Below, piece by piece: positions 50,189 through 58,127 of a stretch of 59,700 bases of DNA (position 1 is the first letter of the stretch; each line of letters begins with the position of its first letter). Made by a program: the position numbers and the translations under genes. The notes under the pieces were generated by a model. That model saw only the letters and a program-made list of their open reading frames with translations, ran no database searches and was not told the origin of the DNA. Location of the stretch: assembly GCA_023665085.1 (NCBI GenBank), contig JAMPEQ010000014.1, positions 1 through 59,700 on the forward strand, in the 5' to 3' direction. The DNA is from Bacteroides sp. (GTDB lineage: Bacteria; Bacillota; Clostridia; Oscillospirales; Acutalibacteraceae).

Positions 50189-51205
50189 TTAAACTCTTGC
50201 AACCATTTCGCCGTATTCTTCTTTGCTCTTTTTAATAAAATCTTCAACCTGCTGTGCTGATGGCATTGCATCAGAGCATGAATGAGCAGAAATAAGAATT
50301 GATGCGGATGCAGAGCCGAATTCAAGGCACTCAATAATTTCTTTACCCTGAAGAAGACTGTAAAGGAAGGACGAGCCGTAGCCGTCTCCTCCGCCAAAGC
50401 CCTTAAGCTTAACAGCAGGGAAAGGCTTGATTGAATAGAATTTGCCGTCATTTGTATATGCGGTTGAGCCTTCCTTGCCGTGCTTGATTACGCAGATAGA
50501 AGCTCCGAATGACTGCCAGTATTTTGCACTTTCAGGATCAGACTCTTTTACGCCTACGATGCCTTCGGTCAGGTCAAACTCTTCTCTTGAGCCCATGATG
50601 ATGTCAGCATTCTGTGCAACAAGACTGTAATATACAGCAATTTCATCCTTTGATGTCCATGTGTATTCGCGGTAATCAATATCAAAAATAATTCTTGTAT
50701 TATTCTTTTTAGCAAGCATCATTGCCTTGAGGCAAGCCTCTCGTGATGGTGATTTTGCAAGTGCAGTACCGCTGATAACAATAGCCTTTGCAGAAGCTAT
50801 GTATTCTTCCTTGATATCTTCAGGTGTCATACAGAAATCTGCAACATTGTCACGGTACATAAGAATTGAGGACTCCTCTTTTGACAGAATTTCTGTGAAA
50901 GTAAGTCCGAGGCATTCTCCGTTTTTAGCTCTTGTAATCTGGCTTGTATCAATGCCTTCCTTGTCAAAATAATTTACTACAAAGTCACCAAACTGATCAT
51001 TGCTTACGCATCCGCAAAAACCAACCTTGCAGCCAAGACGTGCAAGACCTACTGCAATGTTTGCAGGTGATCCGCCAACATATTTATTAAAGTTTGAGGA
51101 TTCTGACAGTGGCATGTACATGTCTGTTGGGTTAAAGTCAATTGCAATTCTGCCGATAGGGATAAAATCCAGTGGCTTTGACATATCAAATTCAATGTAA
51201 TTCAT
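50189..51205 (-). CDS. iolC: 5-dehydro-2-deoxygluconokinase-like PfkB kinase
   Basis: 338 residues. PIGRIAIDFNPTDMYMPLSE and KYVGGSPANIAVGLARLG match IolC of the myo-inositol pathway; the PfkB catalytic loop appears as GFGGGDGYGSSFLYSLL, keeping the base Asp. IolC phosphorylates 2-deoxy-5-keto-gluconate, whose product is split by a class II aldolase (IolJ), and such an aldolase gene lies 25 nt upstream. The other iol genes are not in the window, so a full inositol route is not shown. Substrate could also be a related keto-sugar. Confidence 0.85.
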   Translation of the reverse strand: MNYIEFDMSKPLDFIPIGRIAIDFNPTDMYMPLSESSNFNKYVGGSPANIAVGLARLGCKVGFCGCVSNDQFGDFVVNYFDKEGIDTSQITRAKNGECLGLTFTEILSKEESSILMYRDNVADFCMTPEDIKEEYIASAKAIVISGTALAKSPSREACLKAMMLAKKNNTRIIFDIDYREYTWTSKDEIAVYYSLVAQNADIIMGSREEFDLTEGIVGVKESDPESAKYWQSFGASICVIKHGKEGSTAYTNDGKFYSIKPFPAVKLKGFGGGDGYGSSFLYSLLQGKEIIECLEFGSASASILISAHSCSDAMPSAQQVEDFIKKSKEEYGEMVARV

Positions 51206-51230
51206 ATTATGCTACCTCTTAGTTAAAATT

Positions 51231-52073
51231 TTATGCTTTGTTATCAGTGCCGAAAATAAGTATGTGCTTCTTTGCATTTTCATAAGCACCCTTTACCTCG
51301 GCAGCCTGCAGGTCGTAGTAACCTTTGATGCTATTGTTATTATAGCACTCTGATACTGTCTTTTCAACCATATCAAAGGTTGCTGTTGCAATATTTATTT
51401 TTTTAATTCCTGTATGTGAGCATCGAATAAAATCATCAGGTGTAATTCCTGTACCTCCGTGCAGAACAAGAGGAAGATCGGTGTTCTTTTCACACTCTTC
51501 AAGGATATCAAATCTGAGCTTTGGTGTGCTTTTGTAGTTACCGTGAGCATTTCCGATAGCAATTGCAAGTGCATCAACACCCGTCTCTTTTTCGAAGCGG
51601 ATTGCATCCTCAACCTTTGTGCAGTTGATTGCAATGTCCTCGCTTCCGTCTTCACTTCCGCCAACGCATCCGATTTCCGCCTCTACGGCTGCATCATATT
51701 CTTCAGCAATTTCCATAACCTTTTTGGTCATAGCAATGTTTTCTTCAAGAGGCAGATGTGATCCGTCAAACATAACAGATGTAAAGCCTAAATCAAGTGC
51801 CTGAGTAATTTTTTCAATAGTTTTACCATGGTCAAAGTGAACTGCCACAGGTGTGTCTGCGTTTTCGGCAGCTGCAACCATGAGAGGTCCTATTATCTCA
51901 AGGGGACTTTGTTTTAATCTTACTTCGGCAATCTGCAGAATAACCGGTGCATTCAGCTCCTTAGCAGCCTGCAGTACACCAAGCACCATTTCCATATTTG
52001 CAACAGAAAAAGAGCCCACTGCATAGTTGCCCTCCTGCGCATCAGCCAAAAGATCACGCATATTAACAAGCAT
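51231..52073 (-). CDS. Class II ketose-bisphosphate aldolase (Fba/IolJ-like)
   Basis: 280 residues. Zn-dependent aldolase motifs: VAVHFDHGKTIEKITQALDL, SVMFDGSHLPLEEN, LVLHGGTGITPDDFIRCSHT. Splits fructose-1,6-bisphosphate or a related ketose bisphosphate; the iolC-like neighbour makes IolJ-type 6-phospho-5-dehydro-2-deoxygluconate aldolase a reasonable alternative. ATG 52073 has GTGAGGT upstream; the longer frame would enter rnpB. Starts only about 24 nt from the rnpB 3' end. Confidence 0.9.
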   Translation of the reverse strand: MLVNMRDLLADAQEGNYAVGSFSVANMEMVLGVLQAAKELNAPVILQIAEVRLKQSPLEIIGPLMVAAAENADTPVAVHFDHGKTIEKITQALDLGFTSVMFDGSHLPLEENIAMTKKVMEIAEEYDAAVEAEIGCVGGSEDGSEDIAINCTKVEDAIRFEKETGVDALAIAIGNAHGNYKSTPKLRFDILEECEKNTDLPLVLHGGTGITPDDFIRCSHTGIKKINIATATFDMVEKTVSECYNNNSIKGYYDLQAAEVKGAYENAKKHILIFGTDNKA

Positions 52074-52096
52074 ATTTTTTACCTCACAAAAATAAA

Positions 52097-52431
52097 TGGC
52101 AAGCCGGCAGTAAGCCGAGTTCTGTCGTGGGCAGTTATCTATCTTGGCACAGCATTGCTGCGGTGCTCCAGCCATCCGTCAAGGTTATGTGTCGAGCAAA
52201 CAACTCCTTGGTCGATGTTGCAGCGGATAGGGTTTACATGGCAGGAGATGTCTCCATCTCCTCGGTGAGCTCTTACCTCGCCTTTCCATCCTTACCTCAA
52301 AAGAGGCGGTTTATTTCTGTTGCACTTTCCCTAAGGTCACCCTCGGCGGCCGTTAGCCGTTATCCTGCTCTGTGCTGCTCGGACTTTCCTCATACTGCAA
52401 AGCAGTACGCAACTGCCTTGCCGACTTGCTA
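52097..52431 (-). ncRNA. rnpB: RNase P RNA (bacterial class A-like)
   Basis: About 335-nt ribozyme that trims tRNA 5' leaders. The conserved GAGGAAAGTCC (minus strand, around 52391-52381) and the late ACAGAA region are present. P1 pairs GCAAGTCGGCA (52429-52419) with TGCCGGCTTGC (52109-52099), with one G-U, fixing the ends to within a few bases. A U-rich stretch follows P1, but no separate terminator separates it from the aldolase gene. Confidence 0.92.
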
Positions 52432-52437
52432 TCTTGT

Positions 52438-52467
52438 ATTGTAAAATAAATCACTATAAATTGTCAA
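52438..52467 (-). promoter_or_regulatory. Promoter of rnpB
   Basis: Minus strand TTGACA (52467-52462), 18-nt spacer, TACAAT (52443-52438), placing the start close to the predicted rnpB 5' end. Confidence 0.75.
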
Positions 52468-52547
52468 TAAAATTGTTAATATTTTTTAACAAATGAGTGT
52501 TGAAATAATTATTATATTGTAGTAAGATTTTTTAAGGAGGTGGTATT

Positions 52548-53855
52548 GTGCCGCGCTTTGAAAATGAGGGATATAATCCTTTGGGAAAAAGAAATGAAAA
52601 TGACATAGACAGAACTGTTCCCGATGATGAAAACTATTATGGGTATTCACATGTTGACCTTGATTTCAACAGCAGGGAAAGAAATTGTAATGTTGTAACT
52701 GACAACCAGGGTGTTAATCCTTGTGATAATAAATATGATTATAGCTATAACGATGATTTTGCTCCGCCTGTTCGCAGAGCTGTGCAGAACGACAGTATGA
52801 GACAAAGCTTTTCTTCAAAAGCTCAAACGCAAAGCCGAAACAGAAATGGTGATAAAAACAGCCGTTCGCAAAAGAAAGGCAAGGGTAAACTGAAGATTAA
52901 AAGTCCTAAAGATATAGCAAAAATTATTTTGCTTATTTTACTGGCACTTATAATACTTGTTGTTGGATGCGGTGTATCTGTAATAAATAAAATTAATTAC
53001 AAGGACAAGCAGGGAAATGAATTTGTCGAAAGCAGTCAGCTTATGCAGACAAATTCCGTAAAAAACATATTGCTGCTGGGTGTTGATGCCAGAAGCGATG
53101 ATGACACAGAATCCAGCCGTTCTGACGTTATGATGATGGTTTCTGTTGACTCTAAACATAATTGTATCAAGATGACATCATTTCTTCGAGACACATGGGT
53201 ATATATTCCTACTCTCGACCATGAACAGCGTCTTAACGCTGCCTGCTCCTCAGGCGGATATCAAGGTGTTGTTGATGCTATCGAATATAATTTCGGTGTG
53301 GCAATTGACGGCTATGCTGTTGTTGATTTCGAAATGTTCAAGGTGCTTGTTGACAGCTTAGGGGGCGTAGAGGTTGATGTTACAAAGGCCGAGGCAAAAG
53401 AGGTAACATCTCATCCAAAACGATACGGCAATGTAACACTTGATTCTGGTAAATATAAGCTTACAGGTGAGCAGGCTCTTGCCTACTGCAGAATAAGAAA
53501 GATTGATACTGACTTTGTCAGAACGAAAAGACAGCGTACGGTTATGAGCGCTATTCTTGGCAAGGCAAAGAAATCTTCACCAATCCGACTTTATAGCATG
53601 GCAAGCAAGAGTGCACCGTACATTGAAACTAACCTGACAAAAGGCGAGCTGTTCTCAATTGCTCTTAAAGCAGCAGGATGTCTTGGCGGAGAGTATCTTC
53701 AGGATAAAGTTCCTTTTGAAAGTACCTGGTGGTATGATAATATTAATGGTAATTCTGTAATAAGTATTAATGTAGAAAAGAATAAAGAAAAGCTTATTGA
53801 CTATATTTATAACAAGTCAGCAGAAGAAATTCTTGCAGAGCATGATGAAGATTAA
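52548..53855 (+). CDS. LytR-CpsA-Psr (LCP) family protein
   Basis: 435 residues. Cytoplasmic, charged, low-complexity N-terminus (1-120), one TM (about 123-148), then the LCP domain: NILLLGVDARSDDDTESSRS with catalytic acids and Arg, SFLRDTWVYIP, and a C-terminal LTGEQALAYCRIRKIDTDFV, then RTKRQR. LCP enzymes attach teichoic acids or other glycopolymers to peptidoglycan. GTG start with a perfect AAGGAGGTGG ribosome site. Monocistronic, divergent from rnpB, closed by a bidirectional terminator. Confidence 0.93.
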   Translation: MPRFENEGYNPLGKRNENDIDRTVPDDENYYGYSHVDLDFNSRERNCNVVTDNQGVNPCDNKYDYSYNDDFAPPVRRAVQNDSMRQSFSSKAQTQSRNRNGDKNSRSQKKGKGKLKIKSPKDIAKIILLILLALIILVVGCGVSVINKINYKDKQGNEFVESSQLMQTNSVKNILLLGVDARSDDDTESSRSDVMMMVSVDSKHNCIKMTSFLRDTWVYIPTLDHEQRLNAACSSGGYQGVVDAIEYNFGVAIDGYAVVDFEMFKVLVDSLGGVEVDVTKAEAKEVTSHPKRYGNVTLDSGKYKLTGEQALAYCRIRKIDTDFVRTKRQRTVMSAILGKAKKSSPIRLYSMASKSAPYIETNLTKGELFSIALKAAGCLGGEYLQDKVPFESTWWYDNINGNSVISINVEKNKEKLIDYIYNKSAEEILAEHDED

Positions 53856-53912
53856 AATAATTAAAAATACATTCTTGTTGTTCGTAATATTATATTGTGA
53901 ATTGTTTGGCAA

Positions 53913-53952
53913 AAATAAACTCTTCGAATTTATTCGAAGAGTTTATTTTTTA
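53913..53952. terminator. Bidirectional terminator
   Basis: 17-bp perfect stem (53913-53929 / 53932-53948) with an AT-rich flank on both sides; ends the LCP gene and the converging patatin gene. Confidence 0.88.
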
Positions 53953-53963
53953 TCAATGAGTAT

Positions 53964-55163
53964 TTATTTCAAAAATTCCTTTACCCTGTCAATATATTCA
54001 AGTCCCTGCTTATAGCCGATATCGTATATTTCCTTTTGCTGCTCGGTTGTTACATTCAGCGTTGAACAGTTTAAAGGTTTCGGTGGACAGATTACCAGTG
54101 CGTTTCCAAGATTTTCCTGTTCAAAAACATATTCTCTTTGTTTGTTATACATAATATGTCTAGTCAGTACTTTCTCGGCAGTCAGGGGATATTTCTTTAG
54201 AATTTTGCATATAACCCTTTCATGCCCCATAGGTTTTTTTACATATGTTTTATCCTGTGTAAGTATTACAACGCATTTTTTACATCCGTCATCAAAAGCT
54301 TTTTTCAAAGGAATAGAATCTGTAATACCTCCGTCATAGTATACATCTTTTCCTAATGGAACCGGATTTGTTGCAATAGGCAGTGCACAGCTTGCCCTCA
54401 ATACTTCACACTCATTTCTGAAATCCTTTGGGTAAAAGTATTCAGGTCTGCCTGTTTTTGCGTTTGTTGTAACTGCACATAATACAGCGTTTGACTTGTC
54501 GTATGCATCATAATCAAGAGGGTAAATATCATATGTCAGTTCGCCGAAAATCCACTTTGAGTTGAGATATTCTCCGTTTTTGAATAATGATTTAATACTT
54601 TTATATTTTTCATCACATGAATATTCAATTGTAATATTTTTCATGCGGTTAATATTTTTTCCAAGAAAGGAGACTCCGTTACAGCTTCCTGCCGAAACAC
54701 CTATTACATATGGAAATTCAATATTGTTTTCCAAAAATGCATCAAGCACCCCGCTGGAGTACAGAGCTCTGATTCCGCCGCCTTCAAGAACCAGTCCGCA
54801 GTTAAAATTATCATTTGGCATAGCTTTTCGAAATTCAATTCCCAGTACGCCGTATTTTTTTATCTGCGATTTAGTATAATATTTCTCCATATCCTTTGCA
54901 CAGGCACTGCCGATTTCCTCATGGCTGTAACCACATTTTGTAAGATCAAGGTTTTTATACAGTTCTTCGAAGCTTTCAAATTTATGAAGGTCTGTCACAA
55001 TAACAGACAGAATATTATTGTTATCCTCTTTGCAGGTAAAAATAATTTTATCGCCTATATTAACCTTTTGCCTCTTTTCATCGAAAAGTCTAAGCTCAAT
55101 ATTTTTCTTGTTTTCGGCTATTTTTTCAAATGGCTCTTTGTTTAGATTAAAGAAATGTGTCAT
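53964..55163 (-). CDS. ASCH-patatin fusion protein
   Basis: 399 residues, one unbroken frame. N-terminal about 110 residues are an ASCH-type RNA-binding-like fold: EPFEKIAENKKNIELRLFDE, then RQKVNIGDKIIFT and KYGVLGIEF. Residues about 118-399 are a patatin-like lipase: oxyanion hole EGGGIRALYSSGVLDAF, nucleophile GVSAGS, and catalytic Asp in DGGITDSIP. The dyad (Ser/Asp) is complete, so the esterase half should be active. Cytosolic, no signal. It follows a membrane acyltransferase by 20 nt. The combination of RNA-binding-like and lipid-hydrolase domains is unusual; function unknown. Confidence 0.88.
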   Translation of the reverse strand: MTHFFNLNKEPFEKIAENKKNIELRLFDEKRQKVNIGDKIIFTCKEDNNNILSVIVTDLHKFESFEELYKNLDLTKCGYSHEEIGSACAKDMEKYYTKSQIKKYGVLGIEFRKAMPNDNFNCGLVLEGGGIRALYSSGVLDAFLENNIEFPYVIGVSAGSCNGVSFLGKNINRMKNITIEYSCDEKYKSIKSLFKNGEYLNSKWIFGELTYDIYPLDYDAYDKSNAVLCAVTTNAKTGRPEYFYPKDFRNECEVLRASCALPIATNPVPLGKDVYYDGGITDSIPLKKAFDDGCKKCVVILTQDKTYVKKPMGHERVICKILKKYPLTAEKVLTRHIMYNKQREYVFEQENLGNALVICPPKPLNCSTLNVTTEQQKEIYDIGYKQGLEYIDRVKEFLK

Positions 55164-55183
55164 TTCAATTCATCCTTTATTTT

Positions 55184-56221
55184 TTATTTACGAGGTTGCT
55201 TTTTTAATCCGACAACTGCAGGCAGATATTTATTAGTCAGCATGCAAATAGGGAACAGAAGAATTAATGTGACAAGAGTTATTACAGAATATATTATTGA
55301 ATTCAAATAAGAACTTGTTAAATAATCTTTTGTTAAATTTTCTGAAATTAGATTCTGCAGAATCCAAAGAATGAAATTGCATGCCGGTATATGAAAAGCA
55401 TAATAGAACAATGTGTTTTTACCAAACCATGATACAAACTTTGGTATTTTAATATACTGAGCGACTATGAAAATACCGATTACACCGGTATACGATGCAA
55501 GCATATCTACAGGATAGTTTATATATACATTGTCATACATATTAATATAATTGAAATTACCGGTGATTATTTTATATATAATTGGAATTAAAATGTATGC
55601 GAGAATGCAGACTATACCGATTATTTTCAGCATTGTTTTGTTTATGCTTAAAATGTATTTTTTTAAATAATAACCAAGAATACAAAATGGATATGCAATC
55701 AAAGCAACATTTACACTCATAAAAACATGCGTTTCAGAAACAGCAAAATATCCGCATATCAATGAAATTACAGCTGTTATGATTATCAGTAAATCCTTAT
55801 TTTTGCTTAGCTTAAACGCAAACAGCATGGCAATATTGCAGATAAAAAGAGCAGGTAAAAACCACATAGTCGTTCCGTATAGAACAGGATAAATATATAA
55901 CTTGAACCAGTTATCAATGCTGAAACCGTTTACAGCGAAATTTATAAATGCAATGATAAGTGACAGACAGAAATAGGGAACAATTATTCTTTTTACTCTC
56001 GACAATAAAAATTCTTTTACATTATCTGTTCTTTTAGGATTAAAAATGAATCCTGATGCTGCAAAAAACAACGGCAACTTGATAAAGCTTGCATAAACCT
56101 GATAGAAACCTACTCCGTTTAAACCAAGATGACCAAATATAACTAACGCCATTGCTAAAGCTTTGATAGCGTCCAGCCAGTCATAACGTATTTTATTGTT
56201 TTGCTGAATACTGTTTTCCAT
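55184..56221 (-). CDS. Acyltransferase family 3 (OafA-like) membrane protein
   Basis: 345 residues with ten or so TMs. RYDWLDAIKALAMALVIFGH is the family signature at the N-terminus, followed by the typical FFAASGFIFNPK loop and KRIIVPYFCLSLI. Probable O-acyltransferase on an envelope polymer. Ribosome site GAGG. First gene of an operon with the ASCH-patatin gene. Confidence 0.88.
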   Translation of the reverse strand: MENSIQQNNKIRYDWLDAIKALAMALVIFGHLGLNGVGFYQVYASFIKLPLFFAASGFIFNPKRTDNVKEFLLSRVKRIIVPYFCLSLIIAFINFAVNGFSIDNWFKLYIYPVLYGTTMWFLPALFICNIAMLFAFKLSKNKDLLIIITAVISLICGYFAVSETHVFMSVNVALIAYPFCILGYYLKKYILSINKTMLKIIGIVCILAYILIPIIYKIITGNFNYINMYDNVYINYPVDMLASYTGVIGIFIVAQYIKIPKFVSWFGKNTLFYYAFHIPACNFILWILQNLISENLTKDYLTSSYLNSIIYSVITLVTLILLFPICMLTNKYLPAVVGLKKQPRK

Positions 56222-56270
56222 AAAAAACCTCTTTTGTATACATTTAAATATAAGTATTGATTTATAAATT

Positions 56271-56299
56271 ATGATACCATTATTTTAATTTGTTTACAA
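56271..56299 (-). promoter_or_regulatory. Promoter of the acyltransferase / ASCH-patatin operon
   Basis: Minus strand TTGTAA (56299-56294), 17-nt spacer, TATCAT (56276-56271). Confidence 0.62.
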
Positions 56300-56349
56300 G
56301 TATCTGTTTTGCTGTTTAAATTATAATATGTTTAAAATTCAGAATAATA

Positions 56350-56386
56350 AAAGTCAATGAGTTTAGTGGCTCATTGACTTTTATTG
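56350..56386 (-). terminator. Terminator of the Lys/Ala-tail protein
   Basis: 12-bp stem (56370-56381 / 56350-56361) with TTTTATT on the minus strand beyond it. Confidence 0.8.
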
Positions 56387-56407
56387 ATAATATTCAATTA
56401 AGTATGA

Positions 56408-56695
56408 TTATTCTGCTTTAGCCTCAGCCTTTTTTGGTGCTGATTTTTTAGCAGCCTTTTTAGCAGGAGCTTTTTTCTTTGGAGCTTCTTCTGCTTTTTT
56501 CTCTGCAGGAGCGTTCTCTTCTGCTTTAGCCTCAACAATCTCAATCTCGTTATCACACTCAAAGAAATCGTTGTCGTCAAAATATTCAGGCTCTTTTTTG
56601 TCTGTAAGCTTCTTAATAGCCAATACAGCGGCAGTGGCAACAGCAGCAATAGCTATTATAGCTGAAATAATTTTAATAATCTTTTTGAAATTCAT
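56408..56695 (-). CDS. Small membrane protein with Lys/Ala-rich histone-like tail
   Basis: 95 residues from ATG 56695 (GAAAGGGGTT upstream; earlier in-frame starts lack a ribosome site). One N-terminal TM (about 5-27), an acidic middle (EYFDDNDFFECDNEIEIVEAKAE) and a C-terminal tail of KKAPAKKAAKK-type repeats resembling histone H1 tails. Topology suggests the basic tail sits in the cytoplasm or on the outer face, depending on orientation. No named family recognised. Confidence 0.75.
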   Translation of the reverse strand: MNFKKIIKIISAIIAIAAVATAAVLAIKKLTDKKEPEYFDDNDFFECDNEIEIVEAKAEENAPAEKKAEEAPKKKAPAKKAAKKSAPKKAEAKAE

Positions 56696-56725
56696 AATTT
56701 TAACCCCTTTCAAAAGTCTATATAT

Positions 56726-56754
56726 ATTATAAAGACTATACTTAATAAAGTCAA
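56726..56754 (-). promoter_or_regulatory. Promoter of the Lys/Ala-tail membrane protein
   Basis: Minus strand TTGACT (56754-56749), 17-nt spacer, TATAAT (56731-56726). Confidence 0.72.
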
Positions 56755-56783
56755 GTCGAAAAAATAGACTCCTTAAATTAAAA

Positions 56784-56813
56784 CAAAAAATAAACTCCTG
56801 CAAAAACAGGAGC
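56784..56813 (-). terminator. Terminator of rpsT
   Basis: CTCCTG / CAGGAG stem (56795-56800 / 56807-56812) followed on the minus strand by a long T-rich tract. Confidence 0.78.
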
Positions 56814-56827
56814 TGATTTTTAGATAA

Positions 56828-57082
56828 TTAAGCGTTTGCTTTCTTTGCAAGATTGCTCTTCTTTCTTGCAGCACAGTTCTTATGAATAAGATTGCTTGCG
56901 GCAGCCTTATCGATTTTCTTAACAGCGTCTTTTACAAGCTCATCCTTGTTAGCTGCGTTCTCATCAATAGCGGCATTTGCCTTTTTGATAGCAGTTTTAA
57001 GAGCTGAGTTGGCAGCTTTATTGTTAGCGGCTTTAACAGCATTTACCTTTACTCTCTTTTTTGCAGACTTAATATTTGGCAT
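56828..57082 (-). CDS. rpsT: 30S ribosomal protein S20
   Basis: 84 residues from ATG 57082, the usual MPNIKSAKKRVKVN start; the GTG nine bases upstream lies inside the AAGGAG ribosome site. Two long basic helices bind 16S rRNA. Monocistronic, divergent from gpr as in Bacillus. Confidence 0.95.
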   Translation of the reverse strand: MPNIKSAKKRVKVNAVKAANNKAANSALKTAIKKANAAIDENAANKDELVKDAVKKIDKAAASNLIHKNCAARKKSNLAKKANA

Positions 57083-57151
57083 ATTTCTCACTCCTTTAAT
57101 TGTAGGTATTAGATATAAAGGGAATACTCCCTGTGTCTTTTATGCTTATGT

Positions 57152-57180
57152 ATCTTAGCATACCTTTTTTAAAATTGCAA
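57152..57180 (-). promoter_or_regulatory. Promoter of rpsT
   Basis: Minus strand TTGCAA (57180-57175), 17-nt spacer, TAAGAT (57157-57152). A small GGGA / TCCC hairpin follows in the leader. Confidence 0.62.
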
Positions 57181-57239
57181 GTATTTTTTTATTTTTGGAC
57201 ATACTTTTATTGAAAAAACATTGAATTTGGGTGATAAAC

Positions 57240-58055
57240 ATGGGAAATCGCACTGATTTGGCAGTAGAATCTTTTGAATCTGTCAATAAAACAAAGCTTG
57301 ACGGAGTTAAAGTTGAAATTCACGATGAAATTACTACAGTTACTGTTTTAGATAAACATGGTGCTGAGATATTAAATAAACCAATAGGAAAATATATTAC
57401 CTGCCGAGTGGATTCTTTTGTAAATAATACTGATATTTTTGATGGAAGACTTGATCAGCTTTCTGCTCTTTTGTCCTCTCTTCTGCCTGATGATATGACC
57501 TCAGTGCTTGTGGCCGGCATAGGAAATCTCGATATAACTGCAGATGCACTTGGTCCGATAACCAATAACTATGTTCTTGCCACACGCCATTTGAGAGATA
57601 ATAGTATATTTAAGGACTTTTTTTGTGTTTCAGGAATTTCGACAGGAGTTCTCGGTGATACAGGTATTGAATCTGCTGAGGTTGTAAAAGGAATAGTAGA
57701 TATTATAAAGCCCTCATGCGTTATAGCTGTGGATGCTCTTGCAGCCTCTTCAACAGAACGTCTTGGTACAACAGTCCAGCTTAGTAATACGGGAATTTCA
57801 CCCGGTTCAGGAGTAGGCAATCATAGGTTTGAATTATCTGAGACTACACTTGGCGTTCCTGTAATATCAATAGGCATACCTACAGTAGTATCCACCTCGG
57901 TGATAAAAAATGAAAGCAGCGATGATACTATGTTTGTAACACCGAGAGAAATTGACAAAGTAATTGAACAGGGAGCAAAGCTTATAGGCATGTCGATAAA
58001 CACCTGTTTTCAAAAAAATATTACACCACAGGATATTTTTTCGCTGCTCAGCTAG
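57240..58055 (+). CDS. gpr: GPR endopeptidase (spore germination protease)
   Basis: 271 residues. Aspartic-type protease that degrades small acid-soluble spore proteins during germination; made as a zymogen. The N-terminal NRTDLAVE motif and the core VAGIGNLDITADALGP, FCVSGISTGVLGDTG, and IVAVDALAASS-like segment (IAVDALAASSTERLGTTVQL) identify it. ATG 57240 has GGGTGA upstream. Directly followed by spoIIP, the conserved gpr-spoIIP order. Its presence indicates a spore former or a recent descendant. Confidence 0.95.
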   Translation: MGNRTDLAVESFESVNKTKLDGVKVEIHDEITTVTVLDKHGAEILNKPIGKYITCRVDSFVNNTDIFDGRLDQLSALLSSLLPDDMTSVLVAGIGNLDITADALGPITNNYVLATRHLRDNSIFKDFFCVSGISTGVLGDTGIESAEVVKGIVDIIKPSCVIAVDALAASSTERLGTTVQLSNTGISPGSGVGNHRFELSETTLGVPVISIGIPTVVSTSVIKNESSDDTMFVTPREIDKVIEQGAKLIGMSINTCFQKNITPQDIFSLLS

Positions 58056-58127
58056 TATCAGCTGGCATATTATGACATTTTTTATCATAGGTATATATAT
58101 AATACAATTTATATCATGGTGGATTAT

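Noticed and set aside
57195-57225. Sigma-G-type promoter for gpr
   Set aside because: ACATA and CATTGAA roughly fit, but the -10 would overlap the ribosome-site region; not convincing.
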